A DNA stretch of 64,000 bases from Hyposmocoma kahamanoa (Eukaryota > Arthropoda > Insecta > Lepidoptera > Cosmopterigidae): assembly GCF_003589595.1 (NCBI RefSeq), contig NW_020653711.1, positions 4,494,777 to 4,558,776 of the forward strand, in the 5' to 3' direction. The position numbers and the translations under genes are program-made. The notes beneath the pieces were generated by a model. That model worked only from the letters and a program-made list of their open reading frames with translations, did not search any database and was not told where the DNA came from. Below are positions 44,165-55,595 of this stretch, piece after piece (the first letter of the stretch is position 1; every line of letters begins with the position of its first letter).

Positions 44165-44511
44165 ACTGCCGTCGTTAGTTGAAAAGGTGCATGTGACAAT
44201 AACTCTAAACCGAACCAACTTAAAACCGAGAAAATAATGTTAAAGATGTGAAATTGAAACAATATTACTAACATATACTAACACTAATGGACCATATTAT
44301 GTTGTTGTCTGAATAAATAATTATATTATTATATTATTATTAATATTTACTTTCCTCTTGCGGTACCATCATACCTTATCTACTGAAAAAATATTAAATA
44401 TTAAAATAGTCACAGGTCGGCATTTTTTTTAATGGTCACGGCAGTACCTATACATAACAACATTTTTGACATTTTTTTGTCACATGCGCCCTTTCAACTA
44501 ACAGCGGCAGA
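44165..44511. mobile_element. MITE with about 33-bp imperfect TIRs
   Basis: The left end, CTGCCGTCGTTAGTTGAAAA from 44166 and on through GGTGCATGTGACAA, is matched in inverted orientation by TTGTCACATGCGCCCTTTCA at 44477-44496 continuing to GCGGCAG, with four mismatches. No ORF inside. The target duplication is unclear. Confidence 0.75.
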
Positions 44512-44597
44512 ATACGCTGCAATAGCAAATAAAGTGGCATCTTTTGAAGGCCGAGGCTATGATCCTCTTTAGGCGCTTTAGTAAATAGAGCAAGTTT

Positions 44598-44700
44598 TTA
44601 TTTTTTGTTTATGATGTCAATAGATGGGACAAACAAATCGTGTGCGTGATGTTAAGCGACACGCCTACTCATAACAGTTGGTGTGCCACTTTGAGCTTCT
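44598..44700 (-). repeat. Rep-A fragment
   Basis: GATGGGACAAACAAATCGTG, then TTAAGCGACACGCCTACTC and ATAACAGTTG correspond to the 3' third of Rep-A in reverse. Confidence 0.7.
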
Positions 44701-45088
44701 CTTTTTATTATTTTGCGACTCTCCGCCGAATGTCGAAAGCACATTATAAAGGGCTTCCAGGAAGTCATGGAAATATGTCAATTATTTTGGACTACACAAA
44801 TGGTCTAAAGAATTTGATCTGTAGTTTTTGCACTTTGGACAAAACCTGGTGCCTAAAAAGGAAACGCCGCCAATGAAATTTTCATGTAAAAACTCCGTAG
44901 ACTAGGACTTTATTTTAATATTTTTTGGTTTTTTTATCTTTAACAGTTTTGTATAAATATAGAATATAATTACAGGAATTGTAATATAATTCGTCATAAC
45001 TATATAAAATTCAATGTAAAAATATGACCTTCTTAAAATAATAATAGGTAACAAAAATGGAAGTAAGCTCCTATGCACCTCTTGAAGA

Positions 45089-45388
45089 TGCCTTTTTTAT
45101 GATAGCAAGTGGGATGGGATGGGACAAACAAGTCATGCATCCGGTGATAAGCGACCCGCCTGTTCACAACAGTTGCAGTGTTACTCAGAGCTATAAATCA
45201 CAAAGATTTGAGAGACACTGCCACTGCGTCCGTCACCCGAGACATAAGTTGACAGGTGTCATGTCTCCGTAAATTCACCAGCACCCTTGACCTTCAAAAC
45301 TGGAACACAATAATGCTCACATTACTGCTTGGCGGCAGAAATAGATAAAGTGGCAGTACTTCCCTGGACGAACTCTTTCACGAGTTCA
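45089..45388 (-). repeat. Rep-A copy, first of two in tandem
   Basis: CCTTTTTTATGATAGCAAGT to CCCTGGACGAACTCTTTCAC. Reverse orientation, nearly full length; the terminal GGAGCTCTACTGCTAC block is lost at the junction with the next copy. Confidence 0.87.
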
Positions 45389-45394
45389 TTTTAC

Positions 45395-45602
45395 ATTTAA
45401 CACTCAGAGCTTTAAATCCAAAAGATCTGAGTGGCACTGCCACTGCGCTGGTCATCCTGAGATATAAGTTGACAAGTCAAGCACCCTTATCCTTCAAAAT
45501 CGGAACACAGTAATGCTGACATTATTGCTTGGCGGCAGAAATAGGTAAGGTGGCAGTACTTCCTTGGATGAACTCCTTCACTGGAGGCTCTACTGCTACT
45601 AA
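45395..45602 (-). repeat. Rep-A copy, second of two in tandem
   Basis: Starts inside the family at ACACTCAGAGCTTTAAATCC and runs to GGAGGCTCTACTGCTACTAA. It lacks the A-rich end. Head-to-tail arrangement with the previous copy. Confidence 0.87.
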
Positions 45603-45889
45603 ACATGGATTTGCGTAAAGTAACGCCTGAGTCAATTAATCATTTATAACAGGTAAACAACTAGAAATGATCAAATAGATTACACATTTATTTTATATTG
45701 TATGTTAATAGTAGTCTGAAGCCTAACCAACCATTTGCTTGCAGCGATAATCTTAATTATAATAATTAGAAGGTTCATTTGAAAATATTACTTTGGTAAG
45801 TTTCAGAAAGATCTGGATGAATATAGCATTACAAAACATAAGCGAGAAATGTGTTTCTTATTTTTTGTACAATTTTAACTGAATTCAAA

Positions 45890-46150
45890 AAGGAGGATGT
45901 TCTCAATTCGCCAGTACTTTTTTTACGTTGCCCCGATATTTTGTAAACCGATTCCGATGAATTTTTTTTTTTGTTGGAAAGAGGATGCCTATAGTAATGG
46001 TTCCATTCAAATTCGATGAAAGTGTTCCACCTCTAAGAGTGGCAAATTGGGGTATGAATCCGGTTTATTGGATTTGACCCATTGTCGTTAACCTATATGA
46101 ATAAAACTTGGCAAATAGATGTAGTTCCTCAAACTTTAAATTTTTTTTAC
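45890..46150 (-). repeat. MITE-B copy
   Basis: AAAAAGGAGGATGTTCTCAA, AAACCGATTCCGATGAATTT, TTCCACCTCTAAGAGTGGCA and AGATGTAGTTCCTCAAACTT follow the reverse of the copy at 31507. A SINE-B copy begins 30 bases beyond. Confidence 0.78.
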
Positions 46151-46179
46151 AAAAATGTTATTATTACTTTTATTTCATT

Positions 46180-46412
46180 AACTGCCTCCGTGGCAGAACG
46201 GTTACCATGCCGGACTGCCACCCAGAGGTCCCAGGTTCGATTCCCAGGCCGGGAGAAATATTTATATGGCCTACATTTACTTCTCTCGTCAGTTTGGGTG
46301 AAATTTGTGGTTGTCTATGTATGTGTCCGTGGCACCCGCGACCCAGGGTTTCCCCAGTACGGGGCTATGTTGAGTGTGTGAGTGTGTGCGTTATTATTGT
46401 TTTTTATTATAA
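46180..46412 (+). repeat. SINE-B copy
   Basis: AACTGCCTCCGTGGCAGAAC head, box B GGTTCGATTCC, full body and a GTGTGCGTTATTATTG tail, with a small duplication of GAGTGTGT near the end. Confidence 0.92.
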
Positions 46413-46419
46413 AATAATA

Positions 46420-47990
46420 AGTAGTGCTGTCTACAAAACCTTAAGTGTGTAATATGTTAGTCGTTAAAATGACAATGTAAACTTATTATTTCATTCTAAA
46501 TAACTCTCGTTTCTTAATTTATTCACAATAGAAGATTTCCTTACAACAGCACTTCTACCGAAGCATCGCAATCGGTGAATTGTATTGCTGAAAAGCGTCT
46601 CAACTCAAATAACTTGGGACTTGTTGCTTGTCGACTGTAAATAAACAATATCTACGTTTGAAAAGCTAGCAAAGCTGTGTTTGGACCGTGAATTCGTGAA
46701 GCTAGTAAACTGTTTTTAGGCACCAATGCCTATGTCGGTGTTAGACTATGTCAAAAATAAATAACAAACCTAAATGTGCTTAGATTATTATTAAGCACAT
46801 TTAACTCAGCAATCGAGTTAGCATAAATTCAAAAAGTGTAAAAATATCGAATGCTACGACTACTTCCAAATTTTTTGGCCATCCCTGTTTTTATTTTTTA
46901 TTTTTTTGTTTCTTTATTTGTTTTCACTAAATTCGAGGAGAATAACATAAAGGCTGTTTACATAAAAAAACAGAAAATAACCAAACAAATGAAGTTGGCG
47001 TATGTCCACTGTAGGTATCGATTTGCTTTTTTAAATAAACCTTTCGGTTTGTTCGTTTTGTGTTCTAAACAAATCGCGGCGAAAAGTTGATTTAATTAAA
47101 AAAAGAAAACAAATATTCACGATTTTAGATCCGTAAAGAAATAGTTTTATTTCCAAAGCATAAAACATTAAACATTGGACCTTTACGGTTATCTATCAAT
47201 AGTCCGAAATTATATTTTCCAGAAATAACGTTGGTTCGACTTTTCATAACCTCGAAAGTAATTTTCAGAAGAAAATGTTTTGTCTTTTAAACCTAACAAC
47301 TTAACCTAACCCAACCGAACCTAATCGTGTCTTTGCGATTAACATCCCACATATCCTGAAAGAGTAACGGTTTCGTTATAATTCGGTTTTCGGTGTAATG
47401 AAAATTAGAACAAATGTTATTTCGGAAAAAAAAATTGAGTTTGTGATAGGTTATCGACCTTTACATTACCTACACATTTAACGGAACATTAGTTGAAAAT
47501 CTAATATAAAGCAGTATTTTTTCAAAAGTTAAGAAAACATAAAAGCTTAAATTATTTAAATAATAGTGTGCTAAACGAAAACAAAGGCATATACATAGTC
47601 AATAAAGCACTTCACTATTTCCTCTTCAGTAAGATATACAGTAGTTGGTCTATTTGATACCTCTCACGTAAATTGTTGGAAGTCAAAATACCATTTTTTG
47701 GTTTTTAACTAAAATATATTATTTTATTATGCATATTATGGGTTTCATATTTAAAAGTAAAAAAATAACTTAGTGTTATGTTTACTTTCAAACATGGAAC
47801 CTACAATATACTTAACAAAAGGGTATATATCTAAGTTAAAAAGCAAAAAAATGGTATTTTGACTTACAGCAACTTACGTGGGAGGTATCGTAATTTTGTG
47901 GATCTCATCATCATCAGCTCATTATACGTACCAACTGCTGGACACGGGTCTCCTCTGGGGCGAACGTTTAGATTATGCTTCACCACGCTG
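46420..47990. other. Intergenic stretch
   Basis: No gene recognised. The 79-codon ORF at 46851-47090 is AT-driven. The block 47905-47990 (CAACTGCTGGACACGGGTCT) looks like a retroelement scrap but is too short to name. Confidence 0.5.
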
Positions 47991-47997
47991 GCCAATA

Positions 47998-48303
47998 CTT
48001 TTTTCTATAATATCAAGTGACCGCACGAACAAGTCGTGCGCCTGATCGTAAGCTACACGCCTGTCCATAACAGTTGCAGTGCCATCCAGAGCTTTAAATC
48101 GCAAAGATCTGTGGGGCACTGCCACTGGACCAGTCACCCTGAGATATACGTTGACAAGTTCCATGTGCCTGTAATTTCACCAGCACCCTTATCCTTCAAA
48201 ACCGGAACACAGTAATGCTGACATTACTGCTTGGCGGCAGAAATAAGTAAGGTGGCAGTACTTTCCTGGACGAACTCTTTCACAAGGAGCTCTACTGCTA
48301 CTA
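47998..48303 (-). repeat. Rep-A copy, full length
   Basis: CTTTTTTCTATAATATCAAG to CAAGGAGCTCTACTGCTACT. Among the best-preserved copies in the window. Confidence 0.92.
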
Positions 48304-48680
48304 AAATTACGGGTCGGTTCACACAGTTTCCAAAGGTTCTGAACCTTCTTTCGACGTGCAGATTTCACCACAATGTTCTCTGTACTATTGTGGCGTAGAA
48401 CTCAGTCACGCTGACAGCGTCACTAGTAGCCGCCATTAATTCCTCAAGCGTGTTGTTAGGGCACGCAGGGCACGTTGCGAGATGAGCTATCATTTGAATC
48501 GCACGGCACAAACAATCCAGGCCTTGTACTCTCGTTGTACGTCAGACATCCGTCAAATAAGTGACACTCGAACAAACTAAAATACGCATGATGCGAATGA
48601 AATTTCATACTTCACATTGTTTTTTTTATTTGGTAGCGTATTACACATTTGACAGTAACTGTTTCGGACGAACGTCATAC
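48304..48680. other. Intergenic stretch
   Basis: No gene recognised. Confidence 0.5.
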
Positions 48681-48689
48681 GGAGATCGG

Positions 48690-49905
48690 GGCTAAATCCC
48701 CAAGTTAGAACCATCTATTTACTTACAAATCGTACTCAGAGAGTAAGAATAGGTGGTATAGAGAGTTCAGACAACTCTGTTGAATTTGGAGTTCCACAAG
48801 GAAGTGTCTTAGGACCCACTCTATTCCTTTGTTACATTAATGACTTATGTAACCTAAAAATTGAAAATTGCAATATAATCGCTTATGCTGATGATACCAC
48901 TTTAACCTTTCATGGCGATACTTGGGACTCTGTTTACCTAATGGCTCAACTAGGTTTTAATCATGTGTGTCACTGGTTGGCTGACAACACCTTGACTCTT
49001 AACTGTGATAAGACAAAGTATATTACGTTCTCAATTCGCAATTATGTATCACCTTCCAGCAGACAGCTTAATGTCATTGCTCATTCCTGTTTCTCAGAGC
49101 AGTTTCATGAAGACTGCTTGTGTCCATTCATCCAGAAAGCACAACATATTAAATATCTTGGTGTAACTATAGATAGTAACTTGCACTTTTATGAGCATAT
49201 TAAAGCTTTGACTCAGAAAGTTAGAAAGCTTTCTTTTGTTTTTAAACAACTAAAACATGTGGCAGATGGTAATATAATGAAAATGGTCTATTTCTCGCTT
49301 TGTCAATCGCTTCTGATGTACTGTGTATCGGCATGGGGTGGCTTGGCTAAAACATTTATGTTAGAAGTTGAACGGGCGCAAAGGATGATCCTAAAGATTT
49401 GTAATTTTAAACCTCGACTATACCCTACGTCAATCTTATACAAAGAATGCGGAGTTCTCACTGTGAGACAATTATTTATTTTGGCTACTGTTGTCAAGCA
49501 ACATCACCACGTTGTGTACCCCTTAGAACATCTCAACGGTAATATCAGGAGAAGGTACATGGTCTGTAAGCATTTTAAGGGTAAAACCGCATTCATTAAA
49601 AAATTCTTTGTGTATCAAGGTGGTAGACTCTACAATAAGTTCAACAAAGTGTGTTATATCTACTCCAAAACAAGAAGCGAGTGTCTTCTTTTATTTTATT
49701 TTATGTTGTCATCCCTGTAATTACATATAATTCGATGTGAAATTTGTAATCGGGGGTTGGAGACCAGGAGACTCATAGCACAGGTCTAACCTAGTTTAAG
49801 CTCCTGTCTCCCAAAGTTAGCCTATGATTATTAAGTATCTATTCTATGTACATGTTGGGAGAAAATAAACGTTTTTATTATTTATTATTATTTTATTATC
49901 TATAT
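48690..49905 (+). pseudogene. LINE, 5'-truncated, open reverse-transcriptase C-terminal half
   Basis: A single frame stays open from about 48690 to the TAA at 49720 (about 340 codons). It begins without an ATG inside the reverse-transcriptase domain: YLLTNRTQRVRIGG, then FGVPQGSVLGPTLFLCYIND (motif B), IIAYADDTTLTF (intact catalytic YADD), WLADNTLTLNCDKTKYITFS, YLGVTIDSNLHFYEHI, the thumb (VERAQRMILKICNF) and GVLTVRQLFILATVVKQH. The 3' UTR carries AATAAA at 49866 and a TTATTATTATT tail to about 49905. The sequence is non-LTR (jockey/CR1 group); the exact clade is not resolved. No frameshift is present, so the insertion is probably young, but 5' truncation makes it immobile. It encodes neither endonuclease nor ORF1. 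Confidence 0.85.
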
Positions 49906-49909
49906 CTAT

Positions 49910-51160
49910 GGTTATGTTAGGTTAGAACTGGTTAGAACCAACTGCAAAGTCCTACCTGGACAAACTATCCTTACTCTGATGAACCTGAGCCCGAAACCTA
50001 TTTAAAGACTTCCAGATGTCTGTTTTAATTGTTTTTCGTCACGGTTAACGAGAGGTAATTGCTATAAAATATTCACAAAATATGTACGTAACTTAGAACA
50101 TTAGCTATAGGTATGTGCCGTAACAGAGATTCGAAACATGGACCTGTCAATTGAGAAGCAACCTTCCCCCTTTGGTTTACCACCGCTCGTGAAGACACAC
50201 TATCAATGTTTTTTTAAAATAAGTGAAAACTTACATCAGTAAATATCTAAATATAAATATAACTTTACAACTAAAATTTAAGAACCTATTCACGTCTAAA
50301 ATGTAAATAAAGAATATAATTTAAACAACAATAAATAAAGGGCGTCTTATATGCGTTATATTAATAAAATATGTGTTTATCTAAGTATTTATGTTGTACA
50401 TAATAATTGAATGTTATTTATATTGTTTTTTTATTACACAACTTTTGTTTGTTACGCTCGTAAAACGGTTATTATAATTATTGTGTCCTGAATAGAATTA
50501 GGTCTGTAGGAAAAAAATTCATTTAGAAATAATAGCAGTATCTTTTATTGCTTTCATTTTCACTTAATGCGTTTTCCTGTGCAACAAATGATTATATAAA
50601 GTTCATGATCGCAGAATACAGATAAATAAATTGCTTCACAAAAACGTTGAGGGATTAATAAAAGAAAATAAAATACAAAGTTAATGACGGCCATCTCATC
50701 GGTTTTATTTGCAATTAAGAATGAAATTCACACCCTTGGTTATAATAAGGCGAGATCTGCAAAATGACAACTTTTCAGACGACGAATTTACTCGATAACT
50801 TTGTAAAATTAAATATATAGATAATTTGTTTCATGTAATTCGTATTATTTTAATGACTTTCGTATGATAAAAGCACTCACGATATTATGTTCACATGTGG
50901 CTTTATTACACTATACGACATTAACCAAGGTGAATGCATTTTTGGGGCAATTGCACCTCCAAATAACCTACATGAAATATATTACATTTTTATACCACTG
51001 CTCCCTATATAATCGGATAATGGTATAAGAATCACAATATTGCAACTTGCAAGCATTTGCATTGCATTTTAGAAGGCGCAATTTCCCCATGGACTCATTC
51101 CCCAGATTTTTGACCCGATGCGATAGAAAATTATATTTTATTTTCTATTTAAATTATATT
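49910..51160. other. Intergenic stretch
   Basis: AT-rich, no gene or recurring repeat recognised. Confidence 0.5.
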
Positions 51161-51162
51161 TT

Positions 51163-51372
51163 AACAGCCTCTGTGGCTCAACAGTTACCATGCTGTTCTG
51201 CCATGCAGGGGTCCCGGGTTTGATTCCCGGTCGGGTGAAATATTTGCATGACTTACATTTATTTCTCTCGTGAGTTTGGGTGTAATTTGTGGTGTTCTAT
51301 GTGTGTGTCCATGGCACCGGCAAGACAGGGTTTCCCTAGTGCGGGGCTTTGCGAATGTGCGTTAAAAAAATT
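51163..51372 (+). repeat. SINE-B copy
   Basis: AACAGCCTCTGTGGCTCAAC head (diverged box A), box B GGTTTGATTCC, full body. The tail is shortened to GTGCGTTAAAAAAAT. Confidence 0.9.
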
Positions 51373-51469
51373 GTGTTAAATTAAATATTACTAAAGAAAC
51401 ATTCTTAATTATAAATTTACCTAAAGTGAAAGTGTATGTGTAATAAAATATTTTTCTTTATAAGCGATT

Positions 51470-51470
<1 letters not shown>

Positions 51471-51516
<46 letters not shown>

Positions 51517-51521
51517 ACACA
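51471..51521. repeat. (CA)n microsatellite
   Basis: About 25 CA units with single interruptions (CG at the start, TA at 51512). Confidence 0.97.
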
Positions 51522-51524
51522 GCT

Positions 51525-52275
51525 GCAGACCAAAGGAAAACTGTAAACAATAACTACCTTTTATATATTATTATAACGCAATTGGCCTCTAACCTGCAGT
51601 ACAGTCAGCGTCAAAATACACAACGTTAAAATAAGATCCATATTTTGAGCAACTCTGTTATGGGATCACTATGTCAATATTAGTTCACTTCTATGGGTTT
51701 TCGCAATTAAATAATCACGTATATTTTGTTTTCTCAAATAAACCAACGTTTCCGGCGTATTAAATGGCCCAAGTATATAAGATTGAGATTAAGTTTGAAA
51801 AACACATTAACGTAGGTTCGAAAAAAATAGTATCATTTTTAATTAGTTCAATGTAAAAAAAATATCTACACGTATATTATGAAGTAGAGTTAATTCCTCC
51901 ATTATACTGAAATGTCTCAAATACATTATGTACATACATCAATTGCACGCATTAACACTTAATAATGGATAAATTTGCATTTAAGAATATTAATCACTAA
52001 CATTTACTTTAACCCTATTATAATTTTCTATCGGACCAAAAGTTAAGGAATGTGTCTACGGGGAAACATCGGCTTTTGAACACACATAACATTTTAGAAA
52101 TCGGTTTATAAATGCGGAGTAATTGCGTAACATGCACAGAATTTTGACGTCAGTCAAAACTAGTGGAGTAATGTCACAAAAAAAATAATATCATCTTGAT
52201 ATTCAATAATTATGACTGTGTGAATCTTTGCGACAGCGGTTCTGATAGTAAACGAGGCTTAAGGTACTTTATTGT
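51525..52275. other. Intergenic stretch
   Basis: No gene. A partial MITE-B-like block (AGAAATCGGTTTATAAATGC, GGAGTAATTGCGTAACATGC) lies at about 52092-52135. Confidence 0.5.
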
Positions 52276-52281
52276 TTTTTA

Positions 52282-52450
52282 TCCATGCATGGGACTTACC
52301 AACCCATATATTATCAGGGTGGTGGGCGCAGTGGCGGTGTCCCCCAGTTTTAGCGATTTAAAGCTCTGAGGGGCACTGCAACTGCTATGGACGCTCACCG
52401 GCAGGCGTACGACTTGTTCAACCCGTCACTTAGTATCGTAAAAAAAATCA
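52282..52450 (+). repeat. Rep-A copy, 3' half
   Basis: CATGCATGGGACTTACCAAC to AACCCGTCACTTAGTATCGTAAAAAAAAT, with an internal deletion of the GGCGTGTAGCTTACC block. Confidence 0.85.
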
Positions 52451-52777
52451 GACCTAAATCTAATAAGTGTATATTATTTTATTATTATTTTTTAATACAA
52501 TTGCTCAAAACCGTGGAATTTTTCGTACTACAAATCGTGCCGAAAGTTGGAATTTTCGCACTAGTGCTTTTTACTTTTCCATTTTTTTTATTTACTGTTG
52601 TTTCAAGTCTTAAGCATAGAACTAAAGAGGTTGTGTATTTATTTAATATTTATGTGCTTTGTGACTTAAGTCATTCGTCATTAAAACTTATATTTACTTA
52701 CAAACATCTTATTCGTTTAAATTGCATAGGTGTTTTATAAAACAACTGATGAAAATATTCATATATACTTACAAAAA

Positions 52778-52838
52778 ATGAAAATATTTTGGTATTTTTA
52801 AATGTGGGTTACATTTAAAAATACCAAAATATTTTCAT
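52778..52838. repeat. Perfect 28-bp inverted repeat, 5-base loop
   Basis: Arms 52778-52805 (starting ATGAAAATATTTTGGTATTT) and 52811-52838 are exact complements around the loop GGGTT. The perfection implies a recent origin or conversion, or selection for a hairpin. Confidence 0.95.
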
Positions 52839-53605
52839 AAAGATTGCTGTTTGAGTATTAACAATGACCGGAGGTGAGTATTACGAGAGACCGCTGCGCG
52901 CCGCGCCACTAAAATAGTAATTTTAATGTGGCTGAATACTGGCAACAGTTGCCATTGTACTGTGAATTTTTATCAGACAAAGAAATAAAATGAGTTTTTT
53001 TTTAAATACTGTTTTATTTTACTTTCAATGTACTTTTTTCGCAAATGTATTAAAAAACATCGTTTGATACACGTGCGAATTTGTCATTTTCACTTGTCTC
53101 GAGTCTCGACCCTCGCCTCTGCCTCGGGCCAAGAAACCTCGAGACTCGTGAATATTGACTAACTTTCCGCACTTGTATCAAAAATAACTATTTTCTAACT
53201 AACCAACGTTTCGTAACCAACTTTTACAGGTCCCATTGTCAGAGCTGACTACAGTAGATGAGTTTACAAAAGAAATGTTTGAAAAAAATTAGATTAACTA
53301 GCTAACCTAACCTAACAATTTTATAAGGAAAGGAAAAGTGACCAAGGAAGTGAAAAGGTGAAATTTCTCAGCCCTAATGAGGATAGAGCATCTTTGTATG
53401 AATCTAGAAGCTTTCAACGTTGACAAAACAACTGTTGTAAGCTTTTCTGCCTCGATAGTGTCTAGGTAAAAAAACATTCCTAACCCTCTGAAGCTGTCCG
53501 GCAATTACGACTTCTAAGCATTATAAAAATCAATATTGAATTGTTTTTGTTCAAATTTACAAAATAAAAGTGATGTTGAACTTCTGTACTTGAAAGTTGA
53601 ACTTA

Positions 53606-53652
53606 TTCTATAGCAATGATTATCTCATAGTAAGGTAATCATTGCTATGGAA
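53606..53652. repeat. 19-bp near-perfect inverted repeat
   Basis: TTCTATAGCAATGATTATC (53606-53624) and GGTAATCATTGCTATGGAA (53634-53652) pair at 17 of 19 positions, with the mismatches compatible with G-U pairs in RNA. Confidence 0.85.
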
Positions 53653-53843
53653 TGAATTAGTCTTGATTATGTTACAAGGAAATAAAAATCTCTCTTGCGA
53701 AGTAATTTACCAATGATTATACACAACAAAAGACTGTTATAAGAATCCGCCATTACATTTTTCCCATTATTTATATTACTTCTCTCGTAAGTACCAATTA
53801 TTCTATAAAGGGTGATTTTTATGACAACGTGTGTGTCACACTG

Positions 53844-53883
53844 TTTAGACAAAATCTGTGCGCAAGCACAGATGTTGTCTAAA
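53844..53883. repeat. 18-bp hairpin with GCAA loop
   Basis: TTTAGACAAAATCTGTGC (53844-53861) and GCACAGATGTTGTCTAAA (53866-53883) pair at 17 of 18 positions around GCAA, a GNRA-type tetraloop. Confidence 0.9.
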
Positions 53884-53994
53884 TGGGGTAAATATTACAC
53901 AAACATTTTAAGCCTATCCAATGTCAAATTTTCTCACGATATTTTAGTAGCTTATGAACAGTCATGAAATAGCACTGTTTTCATACGTTTCTCA

Positions 53995-54200
53995 CAAGTG
54001 GCATTGACGGCCATAAAGGCGACAAAATTCGACACAAATTTGTGCAACCAGCACGTAGAAAAGTTCGTAACATCTGCCAACTTGGTCTATCGCTCAATTG
54101 GTACGAGCACCCCAGTGTAGCAACAGAAGGAATCTTTCTTTGTGTTGTTCAACCTTTGTATCAATAGTAATAGCATTATTTTGTAAAATATTACATACTA
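53995..54200 (+). repeat. SINE-D copy, diverged
   Basis: TGCAACCAGCACGTAGAAAA, GTTCGTAACATCTGCCAAC, a tRNA-like TATCGCTCAATTGGTACGAG and GTTGTTCAACCTTTGTATCA match the family order at 29330. Confidence 0.6.
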
Positions 54201-54789
54201 TGCAAGTTTCATTTCTTTTCATTGCATTAGAGAGTTTATAGACAGGATATAATGAACAAAAAAATTCTCCTGTGTTCAAAGTAATTTTTAATCAACCTAT
54301 GTAATAAAGGTCTGTAAATAGCTATATAAATTATTAGCTATATTCATAAATAAAGGTAAAATTATAAGTATTTTAAAAAGACCGGTTTCTGAACGAGAGC
54401 TGACGTGTTTGTTGTTTTGCTATAGGTGTTCGTAGTAGCGGTAAGTCTAAGAGTTTTTTTTTTGTTTGATTGTAATGGATTACAGCAGTATTAAATGAAA
54501 GGGTTACTTTGAATTTTGACACCTATGTTCCTATTTATAAAAAAGAAATCTTTTAAATTAAAAACAAGGTTATTAACATCGATTAAGCCAGTTTCTTGGC
54601 CGATAGGTTCAAATTCAAGTCATTTCATTTTTGCAGCAAAATTTACCCCAGATTTGCGTAAGACAAATTCTTTTCTTCAGAGTCATTTTTAGCTTATGTA
54701 ACTGATTATTTTTGTCTTACCTCGGTTACATTCATTAACTAAAGGTATGATGTATTGAAACATAATTTTGAAGTGATCTGTTTTTTGAA

Positions 54790-55045
54790 CTATATATATA
54801 TATATAATTTTGTTGATTATCAGGTTTCACCATCACGATATTTAATTTTTTTTGTGAAATAACTCCACTAGTTTGTTACATTTACAAAGATCGAAAAATT
54901 AAAAAAAATCCGTGTCAGACGCTATGCCAACTAAGCCACGCAACAAACCCGCGGACCTTTCGAATTTCTCTATGTGTTTGTTGCAGATCTTTGTTTGGTT
55001 TTTAACGACATTTTTGTGCCACAAGGTCACAGGCTTTTTTTGCGC
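54790..55045 (-). repeat. SINE-D copy
   Basis: The reverse complement reads GCAACAAACACATAGAGAAA, TTCGAAAGGTCCGCGGGTTT, GTGGCTTAGTTGGCATAGCG (box A) and CAAACTAGTGGAGTTATTTC, ending in a TATATATATATA run. Confidence 0.7.
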
Positions 55046-55439
55046 CATCTGTGAGATATAGTTCTTCACCCAATTATGATCATTGTTTTGCTTTTTGTGT
55101 TACAAATACTATGTGCAATACTGCCCACTAATCACAAAACTACCACTAACTCGTAGTGGTATTTAGTGCAAATTATAGTAATGGGTAACAAAATACTTTT
55201 GATCCCTAAAACGAATCCGAAATCTCTGAAATTTTGACATCCACGTTCGTGTAAACAGTAAAAATAATGTTTTTTTTTAACTTTGCTCCAAGTTGTCCCA
55301 ATTTGTCTCAAGCAAAATTTTCTCCGTATATGCAAAACATTTATTTTGGAAACATCACACCTGAATTTGCTACTTTCAGTCGTGACACAATCATAGTTAA
55401 CACAATCATTAGGTACTATTGACCTCGGTGGTGCAAAGT

Positions 55440-55595
55440 TTCAACTGTTGGCGTTGGCTGAGCAGGTCCCGAGTCCCTAAATTGGTACTGGTCTGGGTCT
55501 TTTGGGTCCTCAAAGTGAATTGCCTTGTTCTGGTACTCATAGTACAGGGATTTCCCAGGCAGTTGGCGTGGTTGTCTGGTACATTATAATTATGA
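55440..55595 (+). repeat. SINE-E body fragment
   Basis: CCTTGTTCTGGTACTCATAG, TACAGGGATTTCCCAG and GTTGGCGTGGTTGTCTGGTA match the body of the copy at 16250-16490. The tRNA head is degraded. Confidence 0.55.

Noticed and set aside
47905..47990. Possible zinc-finger or LINE scrap with GACACGGGTCTCCTCT
   Set aside because: Too short and without a readable frame, so no assignment is supportable.
51471..51521. CRISPR-like repeat array
   Set aside because: It is a simple CA microsatellite. No spaced repeats of CRISPR form exist in the window, and the genome is eukaryotic.
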